In this document: piece by piece, positions 18,981 to 28,142 of the stretch
How the letters are laid out: each line of letters starts with the position of its first letter
How positions within the stretch are numbered: the first letter of the stretch is position 1
NCBI RefSeq assembly: GCF_014284175.1
Contig: NZ_JACOGA010000002.1
Location: 286,168-350,167, forward strand
DNA length: 64,000 bases
Direction: 5' to 3'
Origin: Affinundibacterium flavidum
GTDB lineage: Bacteria; Pseudomonadota; Gammaproteobacteria; Burkholderiales; Burkholderiaceae_D
Program-made: the position numbers and the translations under genes
The notes under the pieces: model-generated
Told to the model about the DNA's origin: nothing
Databases searched by the model: none
Seen by the model: the letters and a program-made list of their open reading frames with translations, nothing else

Positions 18981-20162
18981 ATGCTTTTTCATGGAATTAA
19001 ATTGGAACTACTGAACATCGATTGTCTGGGAAGACCTCTCAGATTAGAAGGCTCTTTAGCTGGCTGGCAGCAATTATTTTGGGATAATAATTTAGTTGCG
19101 CAAAAAAATGCGAGTGCCGAGAACGAAGGTATGTATGCGCATGAGTTTGAAATTCGTGTACAAGCCCTCCCCGCCGCTGAACAAATTTCGGCTGATAGCA
19201 AGCAAGCAAGACCAGCGCAAGCCATGAGTGAGCAAGAGCCAGCCAAGGTCTTCATGATCCGCCTCGAAAGCAATTTACGCTGGCAACCATTTTCACTGAA
19301 CTACCGTTTACTCGTGAACGAACAAGTCGTCAGTGAAGGTGAACGAAACACCAAAGACATAGAACGTCAGGTGCCGACTGTGCAGACTGAAGTGCCGCAG
19401 AAATTCAATCTACTCAGCATAGGCTCGCTCGCCTTTAAATTACTGAAGAGCGCAAAAATCATCAAAGTGCTATTCGGGCTGGCTAGTCTTGCTGCCTACT
19501 CTTGGTTGTTTTCATTTCAATTTGCGGTCGCTTTGATTGCCTGCCTGATGGTGCATGAATATGGTCATATCCGTGCGATGCACTACTTCGGCATGAAAAC
19601 AAAAGGGATTTACATTATTCCATTTATGGGTGGTTTGGCACTGACCGAGGACAAAATCAACACGCGTTGGCAAGACGTCACGATTTCTATCATGGGGCCG
19701 ATTTTTGGCCTATGCTTGTCACTGTTACTAATGCTGGCATACTGGATAACAGGCAATGTATTTTTTGCCGGTCTGGCAAATTTTAATGCCTTAATTAATC
19801 TGATTAACTTGTTACCGATCTTGCCACTCGATGGCGGACATATTTTGAAGAGCGTAGGCTTTTCTATCAATGGTAAGTTTGGTCTGGCGGCGCTGATTCT
19901 AGGCTCTGTCATCGGCATCGTCGGCAGCTATACTTTGGGCTTAAGTTTCTTGGCTTTTTTTATGTTGATAGGCAGCATAGAAATCGTCATGGAATGGAAA
20001 ATGCGGCATCAAAGCGCATTATTACCACTGGACCGTTATGGTCAGATTTTCTCAACGATTTGGTATTTGCTCACCGTCGGCGCATTAGTCGCGATCATGT
20101 GGTATTTCTCCCATAGCGGCGACCCTGCATTGTCGGCACCGATGGAAATTTTACGTAGCTAA
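18981..20162 (+). CDS. M50 (site-2 protease family) membrane metalloprotease homologue
   Basis: The 393-residue protein has a soluble N-terminal domain of about 140 residues followed by six or so hydrophobic segments. The zinc-binding HEYGH is at residues 192-196 inside a helix, and the third-ligand motif LLPILPLDGG puts Asp284 in place, so the active site looks complete. Members of this family cleave within the membrane or are simply annotated as site-2 protease homologues; no substrate or anti-sigma partner is encoded nearby. The N-terminal domain (about 1-140) is unusual for M50 and I do not recognise it. No clear ribosome-binding site precedes the ATG, so the start is uncertain; the next in-frame ATG is at residue 51. 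Confidence 0.85.
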   Translation: MLFHGIKLELLNIDCLGRPLRLEGSLAGWQQLFWDNNLVAQKNASAENEGMYAHEFEIRVQALPAAEQISADSKQARPAQAMSEQEPAKVFMIRLESNLRWQPFSLNYRLLVNEQVVSEGERNTKDIERQVPTVQTEVPQKFNLLSIGSLAFKLLKSAKIIKVLFGLASLAAYSWLFSFQFAVALIACLMVHEYGHIRAMHYFGMKTKGIYIIPFMGGLALTEDKINTRWQDVTISIMGPIFGLCLSLLLMLAYWITGNVFFAGLANFNALINLINLLPILPLDGGHILKSVGFSINGKFGLAALILGSVIGIVGSYTLGLSFLAFFMLIGSIEIVMEWKMRHQSALLPLDRYGQIFSTIWYLLTVGALVAIMWYFSHSGDPALSAPMEILRS

Positions 20163-20254
20163 ATAATTGCAACTAAACAATCGCAGCTAAATTACACGAA
20201 GCCAATGAAGTCGGCAACGCACAATAGTCACATCATTCAACTGAGGAAATCGCT

Positions 20255-20791
20255 ATGCAAAGTATGAAAAAAAACTTCGCCCTTGCCACGCTTTTTCTTT
20301 GTTGCATAATGTCTGCACTAGCTTATCCTCAAGCAATCACAACTGGCAGTAAGGCAAGGATTGATCTGCAACTGCTGCGTTGGATGACTGGCAATTGGCA
20401 AGCCAACAGTGCCAAGCAAAACATCGACGAACACTGGTCTTTGCAAGGTGATTCTCTGCTCGGCATTTCTCGTACGCTGGAGGGTAATAACAGCAAAGCG
20501 TTTGAATTATTACTGATAGAAGCACAAGGCGAGGATCTGATTGTGCGCTTACATTTTTTTGGCCCGGCAATTGACAAAGCCACACGTGGCAAAGACGAAC
20601 CCCTACGCCTGAAGGTAATACAGGCCGATGCGCAGCAATTGATTTGCGAAGGTATCGGTAATGAAGTCGGTACCACACTGAGTTACACCAAACTCAGCGC
20701 TGAGCGCATGCAAGCGCAAATACGCAAAGTGCGGGATGGAAATATCGTTTGGCAGGAAGACTATGCATTTCAACGCGCCAGCCAACCTTAA
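20255..20791 (+). CDS. DUF6265 family secreted protein
   Basis: A 178-residue protein with a signal peptide (cleavage near residue 24, SALAYPQA) and a domain opening LRWMTGNWQ, followed by IDEHWSLQGDSLLGISRT, the pattern of DUF6265 proteins. These resemble small lipocalin-like beta-barrels, and their function is unknown. A good ribosome-binding site (GAGGAAA) lies eight bases before the ATG. It is followed by a strong bidirectional terminator shared with the convergent peptidase gene. Confidence 0.85.
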   Translation: MQSMKKNFALATLFLCCIMSALAYPQAITTGSKARIDLQLLRWMTGNWQANSAKQNIDEHWSLQGDSLLGISRTLEGNNSKAFELLLIEAQGEDLIVRLHFFGPAIDKATRGKDEPLRLKVIQADAQQLICEGIGNEVGTTLSYTKLSAERMQAQIRKVRDGNIVWQEDYAFQRASQP

Positions 20792-20859
20792 TCTGCTTTA
20801 GCCGAACACAACCAGATCCAAACTGAGCTAAAACTAAGTCAAACTCAAAAAAATTAAGA

Positions 20860-20901
20860 AAAAAAGAGCGCGGGATATTTTCTATCCCGCGCTCTTTTTT
20901 T
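20860..20901. terminator. Bidirectional intrinsic terminator
   Basis: A 17-base stem (AAAAAGAGCGCGGGATA and its complement) with a 5-base loop, ending in seven T on the plus strand and flanked by A-runs on the other. It lies between the convergent DUF6265 gene and the S9 peptidase gene and can end both transcripts. Confidence 0.92.
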
Positions 20902-20924
20902 AGCCTTACAACAATTATCCTAAG

Positions 20925-23900
20925 CTACTTCTTATCGTCCACGACTTTCTCTGCCGCCTTCGCTGGCACAAACTGCCCCATCACATCCCGCTTACCGCGT
21001 TCTAAATACGGCACAGGTTTATCCATCCACTCCGGACGTGGTTTGTTCAACAGATAGTGATCAAAAAATTCGCCCATGTGTACCGTAAAGTGTTTGATAT
21101 TGTCACGATCGCGCAGGCCATGTTTCTCGCCATTGTAGTTAAACCAATAGGCTTCTTTATTCAAACGGCGCATCGCCGAAAAGAATTCAATCGCCTGATA
21201 CCAAGGCACCGCATCATCATCGTCGTTATGCACGGTCAGGAACGGTGTTTTCACTTTATCGACAGAAAATATCGGAGAATTTTCCACGTATTTTGCGGTG
21301 CTATCCCAAGGTGTTCCGCCGATACGGCTTTGCTGTTTCTCATATTGAAATGCGCGACTCATCCCCGTACCCCAACGAATCCCGCCATAGCCGCTGATCA
21401 TATTCGCCATCGATGCACCGGCTTCCGCTGCACGGAAAATATTCGTGCGGGTAATCATGTAACTAATCTGATAAGCACCCCAACTATGTCCCTGAATCCC
21501 GACACGTTGCGGATCAACATAGCCTTTCGCGATCACCTGCTGTACTGCTGGCACGACAGTACTTAAAGCACTTTGTCCAGGATAACCTGTTTTGTACACA
21601 ATATCGGGACGCAATACGATATAACCATTGCTGACGTAACGCGTCACGTTAATATTTTGCCCCGGTGCTGGTGGCACAAAACGATGCATATTGTCTGTCA
21701 TCTTTTCGTAGATGTAGACCATCATCGGATACTTCTTTTTAGGATCAAAATTCTCTGGCTTCGCGACCAAGGCTTTGAGCTTCTTACCATCGGCACTGGT
21801 GTAATCAATCATCTCTTGCGTGCCCCAGTTGTATTGCGCCTGCTGAGGATTGGCATAGCTGATCTTCTGTGCATTCGCAAAGCGCAAATCTGCGCTCCAT
21901 AAATCTGGGAACTCAGTGAAAGTTTGTTGGGTAAATAAAGTCGTATCGCTATCTTTTGCTTTGATCAATCCAGAAATTAATTTGTCTGCATGAATTAAAC
22001 GCTTAGGCTCGCTCACGGTCTGCGTCGAAGGAACTTGAGGATCGAGGCTGTAATAACCAGTCGATTGATTGACATCATGGGTCGCTGCTAAGATCCATGG
22101 CTGATCGACTGGCAAAGCCTTGGTCAACGGTGACTGGCGTGGATCGCCTAAATGCACGTAGCGCAGTTCCAATAAATTCTTACGACCGAATCCAGCTGTC
22201 AGATTGCGATACGCTTTACTTTGCAGATTCACTTCCCACAAATCAAATTGATCGTACAAAACCACGCTCGCATCGTCGGCGCTCCAACCCGCTACACCAA
22301 AGGCATTTTTGGGTTCTGGTGTATCGCGTTGCTGATCTTCAAAATGCGTTTTGATTTGCGCAGTTAAGTTACTTTTCTTACCGTCAGCAATAGCGTAAGC
22401 CCACCATGCGCTTTTCTCAGCGTCGAAATTGATGATGTACTTACCTGCAGGTGAAAACTGCGGCATGAATCGTGTTTTTTCTATCAGTAATTTCGCCTGG
22501 CCGTTTTGCATATCAATCGCATACGCGTCGTAATGCAGGCTATCCCAAGACATCGCCTGGCGGTAAGGCAAGCTACTGATACCCATCGCAAACTGCGCGT
22601 TATCGTTCAGCATCACTTGCGGAATCAGCTTATTCGCCAACTGCACAAATTTTCCTTCTGCTAAATGCACGACTGCACGGTACGATTTTTGTTTATCGCG
22701 CTCGGCATTGACCTTTTGCATCGCCTGCAATTCAGGGTCTTTCCAATGCCAGAGATCGACCTTCATAGGCTCGGGTGCGTTCTTAGGCGTTACTTTTGGA
22801 ATTTCTGCTGTGCTTAGGAACAAGCGCTGACCGTCTTTACTAAAACTCAAATCCGCATGCTCACTTGGCGCCCATTCTTTCGTCATGCCATTTGATTCTG
22901 TATTGACTAATAAGCGTGCGGCGACGTCACCAGCACGCCAGTAAAACAGGCTGTATATCATCGCATCGCCGGCATCTTTACTATCCTTTTTCTTCGCGAC
23001 GTCATCGCGATTACTGAGGACCGCCAATTGCTTGCCTTGCTCATCGAAACTCAAATGCTTGTAACTACCTGCACCTTGCAGAACCGCTTTGGATTCGGCA
23101 GTTTCAGTAGACCATAAATACACACCCTCACTTGCTGCCGAGGCTGATTTCGTATCAGGTTTAGCAGCGTCTTTACTTTCTTGCGCGACTTCTTTTTGTA
23201 AGTCCTTCGATGCTTCTTTAGCTGCGTCCTTAGTTGCGTCCTTGATAGCTTCTTTCACCGATACGGTATAAGCCAATAAGTTACCTTGCTTATTCCAAAG
23301 GATATCGGCCACGTCTTTCATCGAGGTTTTTTTATTACCAGCCAGATCCCAGATAATCAATTCTGTACCCGGTTCTTTTTTCTTGGCTGCACCTGCGGCC
23401 CCCATTGCTCCTGCCATCGCCTGTTGATCTTCGTCATCTGACAAATCATTAGCATCCGCATCGGCTTTGGCAGACTCGTCTTTCTTGCTATCTTTTTTCA
23501 AGTCTTTCGCTGGCTCTGAAAGTACCGCCAGTAAACTACCGCCTTCTTCCGCGAAACTAAACTTTTTTACTCTTTCGATTTTTTCCAGATTGCCAGTCGC
23601 CAAATCGATCACACCGACACCCGCCTTAGGTGCATCCTCTGGTTTGACTTTCGCTTTCTTGGCTTTCTCTAATTCTGCCCGCGTCGGTGCGATGGCGAAT
23701 GCCAAATATTTTCCATCAAAACTAAACACCGGCGCATTACCACGCTCGGCTCGCCACTCGCGGCCATCGCGTAAATTTTTCACGACAATTTCGCCATCCG
23801 ATTCTTGACCAAGCAAGGCGTAAGCCGCCCACAGGCCATCTCGACTCAATACAGCATTTTGTATACTGCGCCAGTTCGCGTAGACGTCATGTGTAATTAA

Positions 23901-24083
23901 TTTTTTTGTCGTTTGCACAGCACTCGTTGTTTCTTTCGTACTGTTCACTTGCGCCATCGCAGTTTGCGGCACGCTTACCGCATGCAGTCCAAGCACTAAT
24001 ACCAAGGCAGTGACGGGTCGTAACAAACTTGTGGCATTAAAGCCGAGTGCAGATTGAACAGATTGCTGTGTGATTTTTTTCAT
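20925..24083 (-). CDS. Secreted S9 (prolyl oligopeptidase) family peptidase, 1052 aa
   Basis: The protein has a signal peptide (about 1-45, ending AMAQVNS), a long beta-propeller region with WD40-like WSADDASV blades, and a C-terminal alpha/beta hydrolase domain. The catalytic triad is visible: Ser867 in GHSWGAY, Asp in the NDDDDAVPW stretch (954-957), and His988 in GEKHGLR. At 1052 residues it is longer than typical family members, mainly through two charged low-complexity insertions at about 190-240 (LKKDSKKDESAKAD, then an Ala-Gly-Met run) and about 275-320 (alternating KDA/KEA segments). It probably hydrolyses peptides in the periplasm. A good ribosome-binding site (AGGATGAAG) precedes the ATG. 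The downstream secreted hypothetical protein's gene lies upstream on the same strand. Confidence 0.93.
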   Translation of the reverse strand: MKKITQQSVQSALGFNATSLLRPVTALVLVLGLHAVSVPQTAMAQVNSTKETTSAVQTTKKLITHDVYANWRSIQNAVLSRDGLWAAYALLGQESDGEIVVKNLRDGREWRAERGNAPVFSFDGKYLAFAIAPTRAELEKAKKAKVKPEDAPKAGVGVIDLATGNLEKIERVKKFSFAEEGGSLLAVLSEPAKDLKKDSKKDESAKADADANDLSDDEDQQAMAGAMGAAGAAKKKEPGTELIIWDLAGNKKTSMKDVADILWNKQGNLLAYTVSVKEAIKDATKDAAKEASKDLQKEVAQESKDAAKPDTKSASAASEGVYLWSTETAESKAVLQGAGSYKHLSFDEQGKQLAVLSNRDDVAKKKDSKDAGDAMIYSLFYWRAGDVAARLLVNTESNGMTKEWAPSEHADLSFSKDGQRLFLSTAEIPKVTPKNAPEPMKVDLWHWKDPELQAMQKVNAERDKQKSYRAVVHLAEGKFVQLANKLIPQVMLNDNAQFAMGISSLPYRQAMSWDSLHYDAYAIDMQNGQAKLLIEKTRFMPQFSPAGKYIINFDAEKSAWWAYAIADGKKSNLTAQIKTHFEDQQRDTPEPKNAFGVAGWSADDASVVLYDQFDLWEVNLQSKAYRNLTAGFGRKNLLELRYVHLGDPRQSPLTKALPVDQPWILAATHDVNQSTGYYSLDPQVPSTQTVSEPKRLIHADKLISGLIKAKDSDTTLFTQQTFTEFPDLWSADLRFANAQKISYANPQQAQYNWGTQEMIDYTSADGKKLKALVAKPENFDPKKKYPMMVYIYEKMTDNMHRFVPPAPGQNINVTRYVSNGYIVLRPDIVYKTGYPGQSALSTVVPAVQQVIAKGYVDPQRVGIQGHSWGAYQISYMITRTNIFRAAEAGASMANMISGYGGIRWGTGMSRAFQYEKQQSRIGGTPWDSTAKYVENSPIFSVDKVKTPFLTVHNDDDDAVPWYQAIEFFSAMRRLNKEAYWFNYNGEKHGLRDRDNIKHFTVHMGEFFDHYLLNKPRPEWMDKPVPYLERGKRDVMGQFVPAKAAEKVVDDKK

Positions 24084-24145
24084 TATTCTTCATCCTTAAT
24101 TTTTGCTGTTATTGTTGATGCTATTTTTAGGGGGAAATGGATCGT

Positions 24146-24919
24146 TTACAAAGTCTGAATTTGCAAAGTCTTAGTCACTTTACTTTCGCCTTTCTCACCC
24201 ATACCAGAACCGCTATTTTTGCTTTCTTTTTTCAATGCAACCAGACGATCACCGACTGTGCCATAGACCCAATCTTCTTCACTCTTCATTTCAAAACTGA
24301 TGACGATATAGGCGCGACCAGAAACTGCTTGAGAACTACGACTGGCTAGTGGCGTGCCGTCGGCAGCGATCCAGATATCGAGTTGCCCATCGAATTTCTT
24401 CATGTACTTGCGCTCTTTTTCACTGAGCTTGTCCATAGACATTTCAAAATTCAATAGACGTGCAGGCTTGCCGTTAAAGACATCGGCTTTTTCACCTTTA
24501 AAATTTGCTTTCTCCAAACTACGATTTAAACTCGCCGCGGCGGAAATCATAGGTCGTAATGCTGACGAATTCACTTCATTCAAAGCGGACAAAGTCGGCG
24601 TTTTCGCTTTGCTGTCTTTTTCGCGCTGACGCTCTTCGTTTTCCAATTTCGCCAACATGTCTTTGCTGTATAAAACCTGCAAGCCGCGCGTGCTCTCTTC
24701 CACACTGACGCTGGCATGACCATGAGTTTCTTCCAGATCTTTGCCGTCACCTTGGCGATTCCAAGTTTTCGCTTCGACAATTGCCTTCAAAGGTGTTTGA
24801 CCTTGCAAGCGATTCAACGCGGTTTTTAAATCAGATAAACCATCAGCATGTGCGAAATTAGCTGTAGCACTTAAGCCAAGGATAGCGAAGCTTAATAAAA
24901 AATGATGACGACTATTCAT
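24146..24919 (-). CDS. Secreted hypothetical protein, 257 aa
   Basis: I do not recognise this protein. It has a signal peptide (cleavage near residue 25, FAHADG) and a mixed polar mature region with KEKDSKAKT-like charged segments, a possible beta-rich second half (FDGQLDIWIAADGTPLASR, with a lipocalin/LolA-like flavour) and a Gly/Lys-rich tail. It lies 62 bases upstream of the S9 peptidase gene on the same strand, so the two are probably co-transcribed and may both act in the periplasm. Confidence 0.8.
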   Translation of the reverse strand: MNSRHHFLLSFAILGLSATANFAHADGLSDLKTALNRLQGQTPLKAIVEAKTWNRQGDGKDLEETHGHASVSVEESTRGLQVLYSKDMLAKLENEERQREKDSKAKTPTLSALNEVNSSALRPMISAAASLNRSLEKANFKGEKADVFNGKPARLLNFEMSMDKLSEKERKYMKKFDGQLDIWIAADGTPLASRSSQAVSGRAYIVISFEMKSEEDWVYGTVGDRLVALKKESKNSGSGMGEKGESKVTKTLQIQTL

Positions 24920-24981
24920 GAAATTCCTTTTTCGCTAAAGCATAAGTAGACTATGACCTAATTTAGATCCTGTAGTTCAGT

Positions 24982-25614
24982 CTATTCAGTTAATTTACTA
25001 GCTGCGAGATAGACCAACAAAGCCGATTGCGCATCATCTGCTGCATATTTCAATTGCTTATCATTCAGATGCTCTGCCGCCCAGTTTGACGTGGACACAC
25101 GTTTAGATTTTTGTAGTACCTGTGCAAAATATTTTTCGACTGCACGTTTCGCGCCCATTTGCTTTTTTCGGTTGTCACTCAGGCTACGTGATAAGTCGAG
25201 TACATTGGTAATCTTGATGGCCAATTTTTTCATCAGCATTTGATTGTCATCAGATAAACCAAAACCTACTTTGCGAATCTGATTTGATTCCAACACTTCT
25301 TTCAACAGCGCGTGGCTTAATGCTCTTTGTTCAGCTTTGACTAAAGGGAAAAGGAAAGCATGGGACTCGGTCGCCAATTGAATCAGATGTGGACCATCCG
25401 AACTATGACCAACCGTGAAGACTGGCTTAGATTCAGTGTCATAGCCCAAGGTCTTCGCTTGCATCAAGTGTTGATGCGCAAGCCTTAAATCCTGTGCCGT
25501 GTTGACCAGGATGATTCTGTCCGGTGCAATGCCTGGATAAGCTGGTAGATCCCTCACCAATTCTGTGTCACTTCCAGTATGTTCAAAATGTTCTTGTTTG
25601 ATAGCGCTGCTCAA
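24982..25614 (-). CDS. Stand-alone DEDDy 3'-5' exonuclease domain protein
   Basis: The 210-residue protein is a single exonuclease domain of the RNase D/WRN type. Metal-binding residues are Asp59 and Glu61 (GYDTESKP), Asp122 or Asp123 (FGLSDDNQ), and Tyr190 with Asp194 (YAADDAQ), matching the DEDDy arrangement. It lacks the HRDC domain of RNase D, so the substrate could be RNA or DNA. It lies just upstream of the secreted hypothetical and S9 genes but has an unrelated function, so any co-transcription is incidental. Confidence 0.9.
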   Translation of the reverse strand: MSSAIKQEHFEHTGSDTELVRDLPAYPGIAPDRIILVNTAQDLRLAHQHLMQAKTLGYDTESKPVFTVGHSSDGPHLIQLATESHAFLFPLVKAEQRALSHALLKEVLESNQIRKVGFGLSDDNQMLMKKLAIKITNVLDLSRSLSDNRKKQMGAKRAVEKYFAQVLQKSKRVSTSNWAAEHLNDKQLKYAADDAQSALLVYLAASKLTE

Positions 25615-25681
25615 TTATGGACTCCGTCGAATGACATGTGGGGAATGCTTGTGGCTCAGGTGTCTAGGTGTTCAAAATCAA

Positions 25682-26506
25682 TTAATAGGGGAAGAAAACT
25701 TGTTCGCCATTCGCCCTGAATTCTGCGATTTTCTTTTTGCCCGCATCAGAGGTAATCCAGTTAATCAATTTCATCGCCGCTGCATAATGAATGTCAGGAT
25801 ATTTTTGTGGATTGACGGCGATAATGCCGTAGGGATTCAACATACGCTTATCGCTTTGCAAAACAATTTTCAAACCCGTCTTCGCTTTGTAGGCCGCATA
25901 GGTAGCCCTATCGCTCAAGGTGTAGGCTTGCATCTCGGCTGCCATGGTTAACACCTCACCCATGCCAAGTCCTGCGGAGACATAAGCAGTCGCTTTCGGT
26001 TTATCACCTAGTTGCTTCCAGTATTTTTGTTCCATGACATCCGTGCCGGAATTATCGCCACGCGAAATGAAGCGCACTTGAGATGCGATGATGCGTTTTA
26101 AAGCAGCCAGCAAGTCCGTTTCTTTCTTTACACCAGCAGGATCTTGCTCAGGACCGACGACCACAAAATCGTTATACATCACATCGCGCCGATTGACACC
26201 GTATCCTGCAGCGACGAACTGGTCTTCCGCATCACGCGCATGTACCAGTGTCACATCCACATCACCATTTTTTGCCAGCTCCAGGGCTTTGCCACTACCA
26301 ACTGCAATTACCTGCACTTTGATTTTTGTGTCTACTTCAAATGCTGGTAAGAGAAATTTTAGTAAGCCGGAATTTTCGGTGCTGGTGGTTGTCGACATCT
26401 TGAGTATGTCTTGTGCCGAGGCCGGCAAAACACTGGCGGTGCTTACTGTCATTGCCATTACCAATAAAAAGTGTGTGAACTTTTTAGCTGTGATTATTTT
26501 TTTCAT
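25682..26506 (-). CDS. tupA: Tungstate ABC transporter substrate-binding protein TupA
   Basis: TupA is the periplasmic binding protein that delivers tungstate (or closely related oxyanions) to the TupBC importer. The 274-residue protein has a signal peptide ending near residue 31 (PASAQD), followed by the oxyanion-binding TTTSTENSGL signature of TupA-type proteins, and ISRGDNSGTDVMEQKYW in the second lobe. It is the last gene of the tupB-tupC-tupA cluster, 15 bases after the ATPase gene. Tungstate specificity is inferred from the family. Confidence 0.93.
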   Translation of the reverse strand: MKKIITAKKFTHFLLVMAMTVSTASVLPASAQDILKMSTTTSTENSGLLKFLLPAFEVDTKIKVQVIAVGSGKALELAKNGDVDVTLVHARDAEDQFVAAGYGVNRRDVMYNDFVVVGPEQDPAGVKKETDLLAALKRIIASQVRFISRGDNSGTDVMEQKYWKQLGDKPKATAYVSAGLGMGEVLTMAAEMQAYTLSDRATYAAYKAKTGLKIVLQSDKRMLNPYGIIAVNPQKYPDIHYAAAMKLINWITSDAGKKKIAEFRANGEQVFFPY

Positions 26507-26521
26507 CGTTACTTTCCATTT

Positions 26522-27250
26522 TCAGGTTTCATGGCTATGTTTATCGCTACGATCTTCAATCCGCCCATCGCGCAATTTATAGTGACATATTTGCGGCAAA
26601 TTAATCAGATCTTTGTCATGACAGACCATGACGACTGAGCTATTTTGCGCGACCAAGCTTGGAATTAAGGCAATCACTTGCTCACGCGCCGCACCATCTA
26701 AGTTCGCGGTCGGTTCATCTAACATTAACAAACGTGGCTGGAGAATTTTGGCACGGGCCAAAGCAATTTTTTGCTTTTCGCCACCGGACAAACCAGCGGG
26801 CATTCGATGTCGCAGACCGCTAAGTCCAGCCCAATCCAATGCTTGCTCTGTCGTTTCTTGAATCCGCTTTTTCGCCCAACCACGCGCACGCAAACCATAG
26901 GCAATATTCTCCGCCACGCTCATATTAAACATCACCGGATGCTGATGTACATAAACGATAGCTTCGCGCATCAACTTGGGATAAGCTGAGAGTTGATGAG
27001 TTTGACCTAAAAAATCAAGACTACAATCATCTGGCTTTTCCAGCCCTGCCAAAATTCTTAGCAAAATGGTTTTGCCGACGCCATTCATCCCCGTCAAGAC
27101 ATACGCACTGGCAGTTTTCAAATGCAGATTCTTGATATCTAGCAGAATTTTGTCGTCGAAAGATTTGCGCAGGTGATGGATGACTAACAAGTCTTGGTCT
27201 GATTTTACGGGACTGGTCGAAGCGACTGATGACACCAATTGCAGGCTCAT
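26522..27250 (-). CDS. tupC: Tungstate ABC transporter ATPase (TupC)
   Basis: This 242-residue nucleotide-binding subunit powers the tungstate importer. It shows Walker A GMNGVGKT (about residues 54-61), the LSGGEKQ signature, Walker B LLMLDEPT and the switch histidine in MVCHDKD. The start codon overlaps the stop of tupB in an ATGA arrangement, so the two are translationally coupled; tupA follows by 15 bases. Confidence 0.93.
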   Translation of the reverse strand: MSLQLVSSVASTSPVKSDQDLLVIHHLRKSFDDKILLDIKNLHLKTASAYVLTGMNGVGKTILLRILAGLEKPDDCSLDFLGQTHQLSAYPKLMREAIVYVHQHPVMFNMSVAENIAYGLRARGWAKKRIQETTEQALDWAGLSGLRHRMPAGLSGGEKQKIALARAKILQPRLLMLDEPTANLDGAAREQVIALIPSLVAQNSSVVMVCHDKDLINLPQICHYKLRDGRIEDRSDKHSHET

Positions 27251-27954
27251 AAGCGCGCTCCCGACTGCCCTGCATCGCCCTGAAAAATCAGCAGCAAAGC
27301 ATTCATCGTCAATGCGAGTAATAACAATATCATTCCGAGAGCAATGCCTTGGGCGAATTCGCCTTTGCTGGTTTCTAGTGCAATGGCGGTAGTCATGGTG
27401 CGGGTTTCTCCGGCGATATTCCCACCTACCATCATCGCACAGCCGACTTCAGAAATCACGCGCCCAAATGCATGAATAATTGCCGCCATCAAGGAAAATC
27501 GTGCTTCGCGAAAGATCGTCAACATCACTCGCCAACGTGAAGCGCCGAGACAAATTGCCGTCTCCGCCAAACGCGGATCAAGTGCCTGCAAAGCGGTGAA
27601 GGCAAACGCCATCAAAATAGGCAATGCTATCAATGCCTGCCCTACTACCAAAGCCTTGCTGGTAAATAGCCAATGCCAAGCCCCCAAATAACCTTGGCGC
27701 GACAAGAGCAAATACAAGAGCAAACCGATCAATACGGTCGGAAATGACAAACTCGCTTGAATTAGCCACAGCAAAAAACGCCGTCCGAAAAAGCGGCGAC
27801 TAGCGAGCCAATAGGCGAACACCAAGGCCAAAGGCGTTGCCAACAGCAAAGCAGAAATCGCGCTGTGCAATGAGACTGCAATGATCTTCCATAAATCCGC
27901 ATCGGCTGACCATAACAGGCGTACAGCTGCTTGCAAGTGTTCGAGAAAATTCAT
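27247..27954 (-). CDS. tupB: Tungstate ABC transporter permease (TupB)
   Basis: The inner-membrane channel of the tungstate importer. From ATG at 27954 it is 235 residues with five to six transmembrane helices and the EAA-like cytoplasmic loop AETAICLGASRWRVMLTIF (about residues 130-150) that contacts the ATPase. A longer frame begins at 27993, but the ATG at 27954 has a GTGGAG site eight bases upstream and gives a better N-terminus (MNFLEHLQAA). It is the first gene of tupBCA. The unrelated LysR gene lies upstream on the same strand, 188 bases away. Confidence 0.92.
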   Translation of the reverse strand: MNFLEHLQAAVRLLWSADADLWKIIAVSLHSAISALLLATPLALVFAYWLASRRFFGRRFLLWLIQASLSFPTVLIGLLLYLLLSRQGYLGAWHWLFTSKALVVGQALIALPILMAFAFTALQALDPRLAETAICLGASRWRVMLTIFREARFSLMAAIIHAFGRVISEVGCAMMVGGNIAGETRTMTTAIALETSKGEFAQGIALGMILLLLALTMNALLLIFQGDAGQSGARL

Positions 27955-28142
27955 GCAGACTCCACTGCATAGCGAATCCTGTACAAATGGCACAGGTATG
28001 GGAAAGCGAGTAAGTATCTATACATAAGTGCCATCATAGACAGTCGGTCTGAAGAGAGCAACGGAAATGCACTACACATCAATAAATTGCTCAGTACAAA
28101 CGAACATGCGTTGATGCCTAGGTGCGTAAGTGCACTAACACA

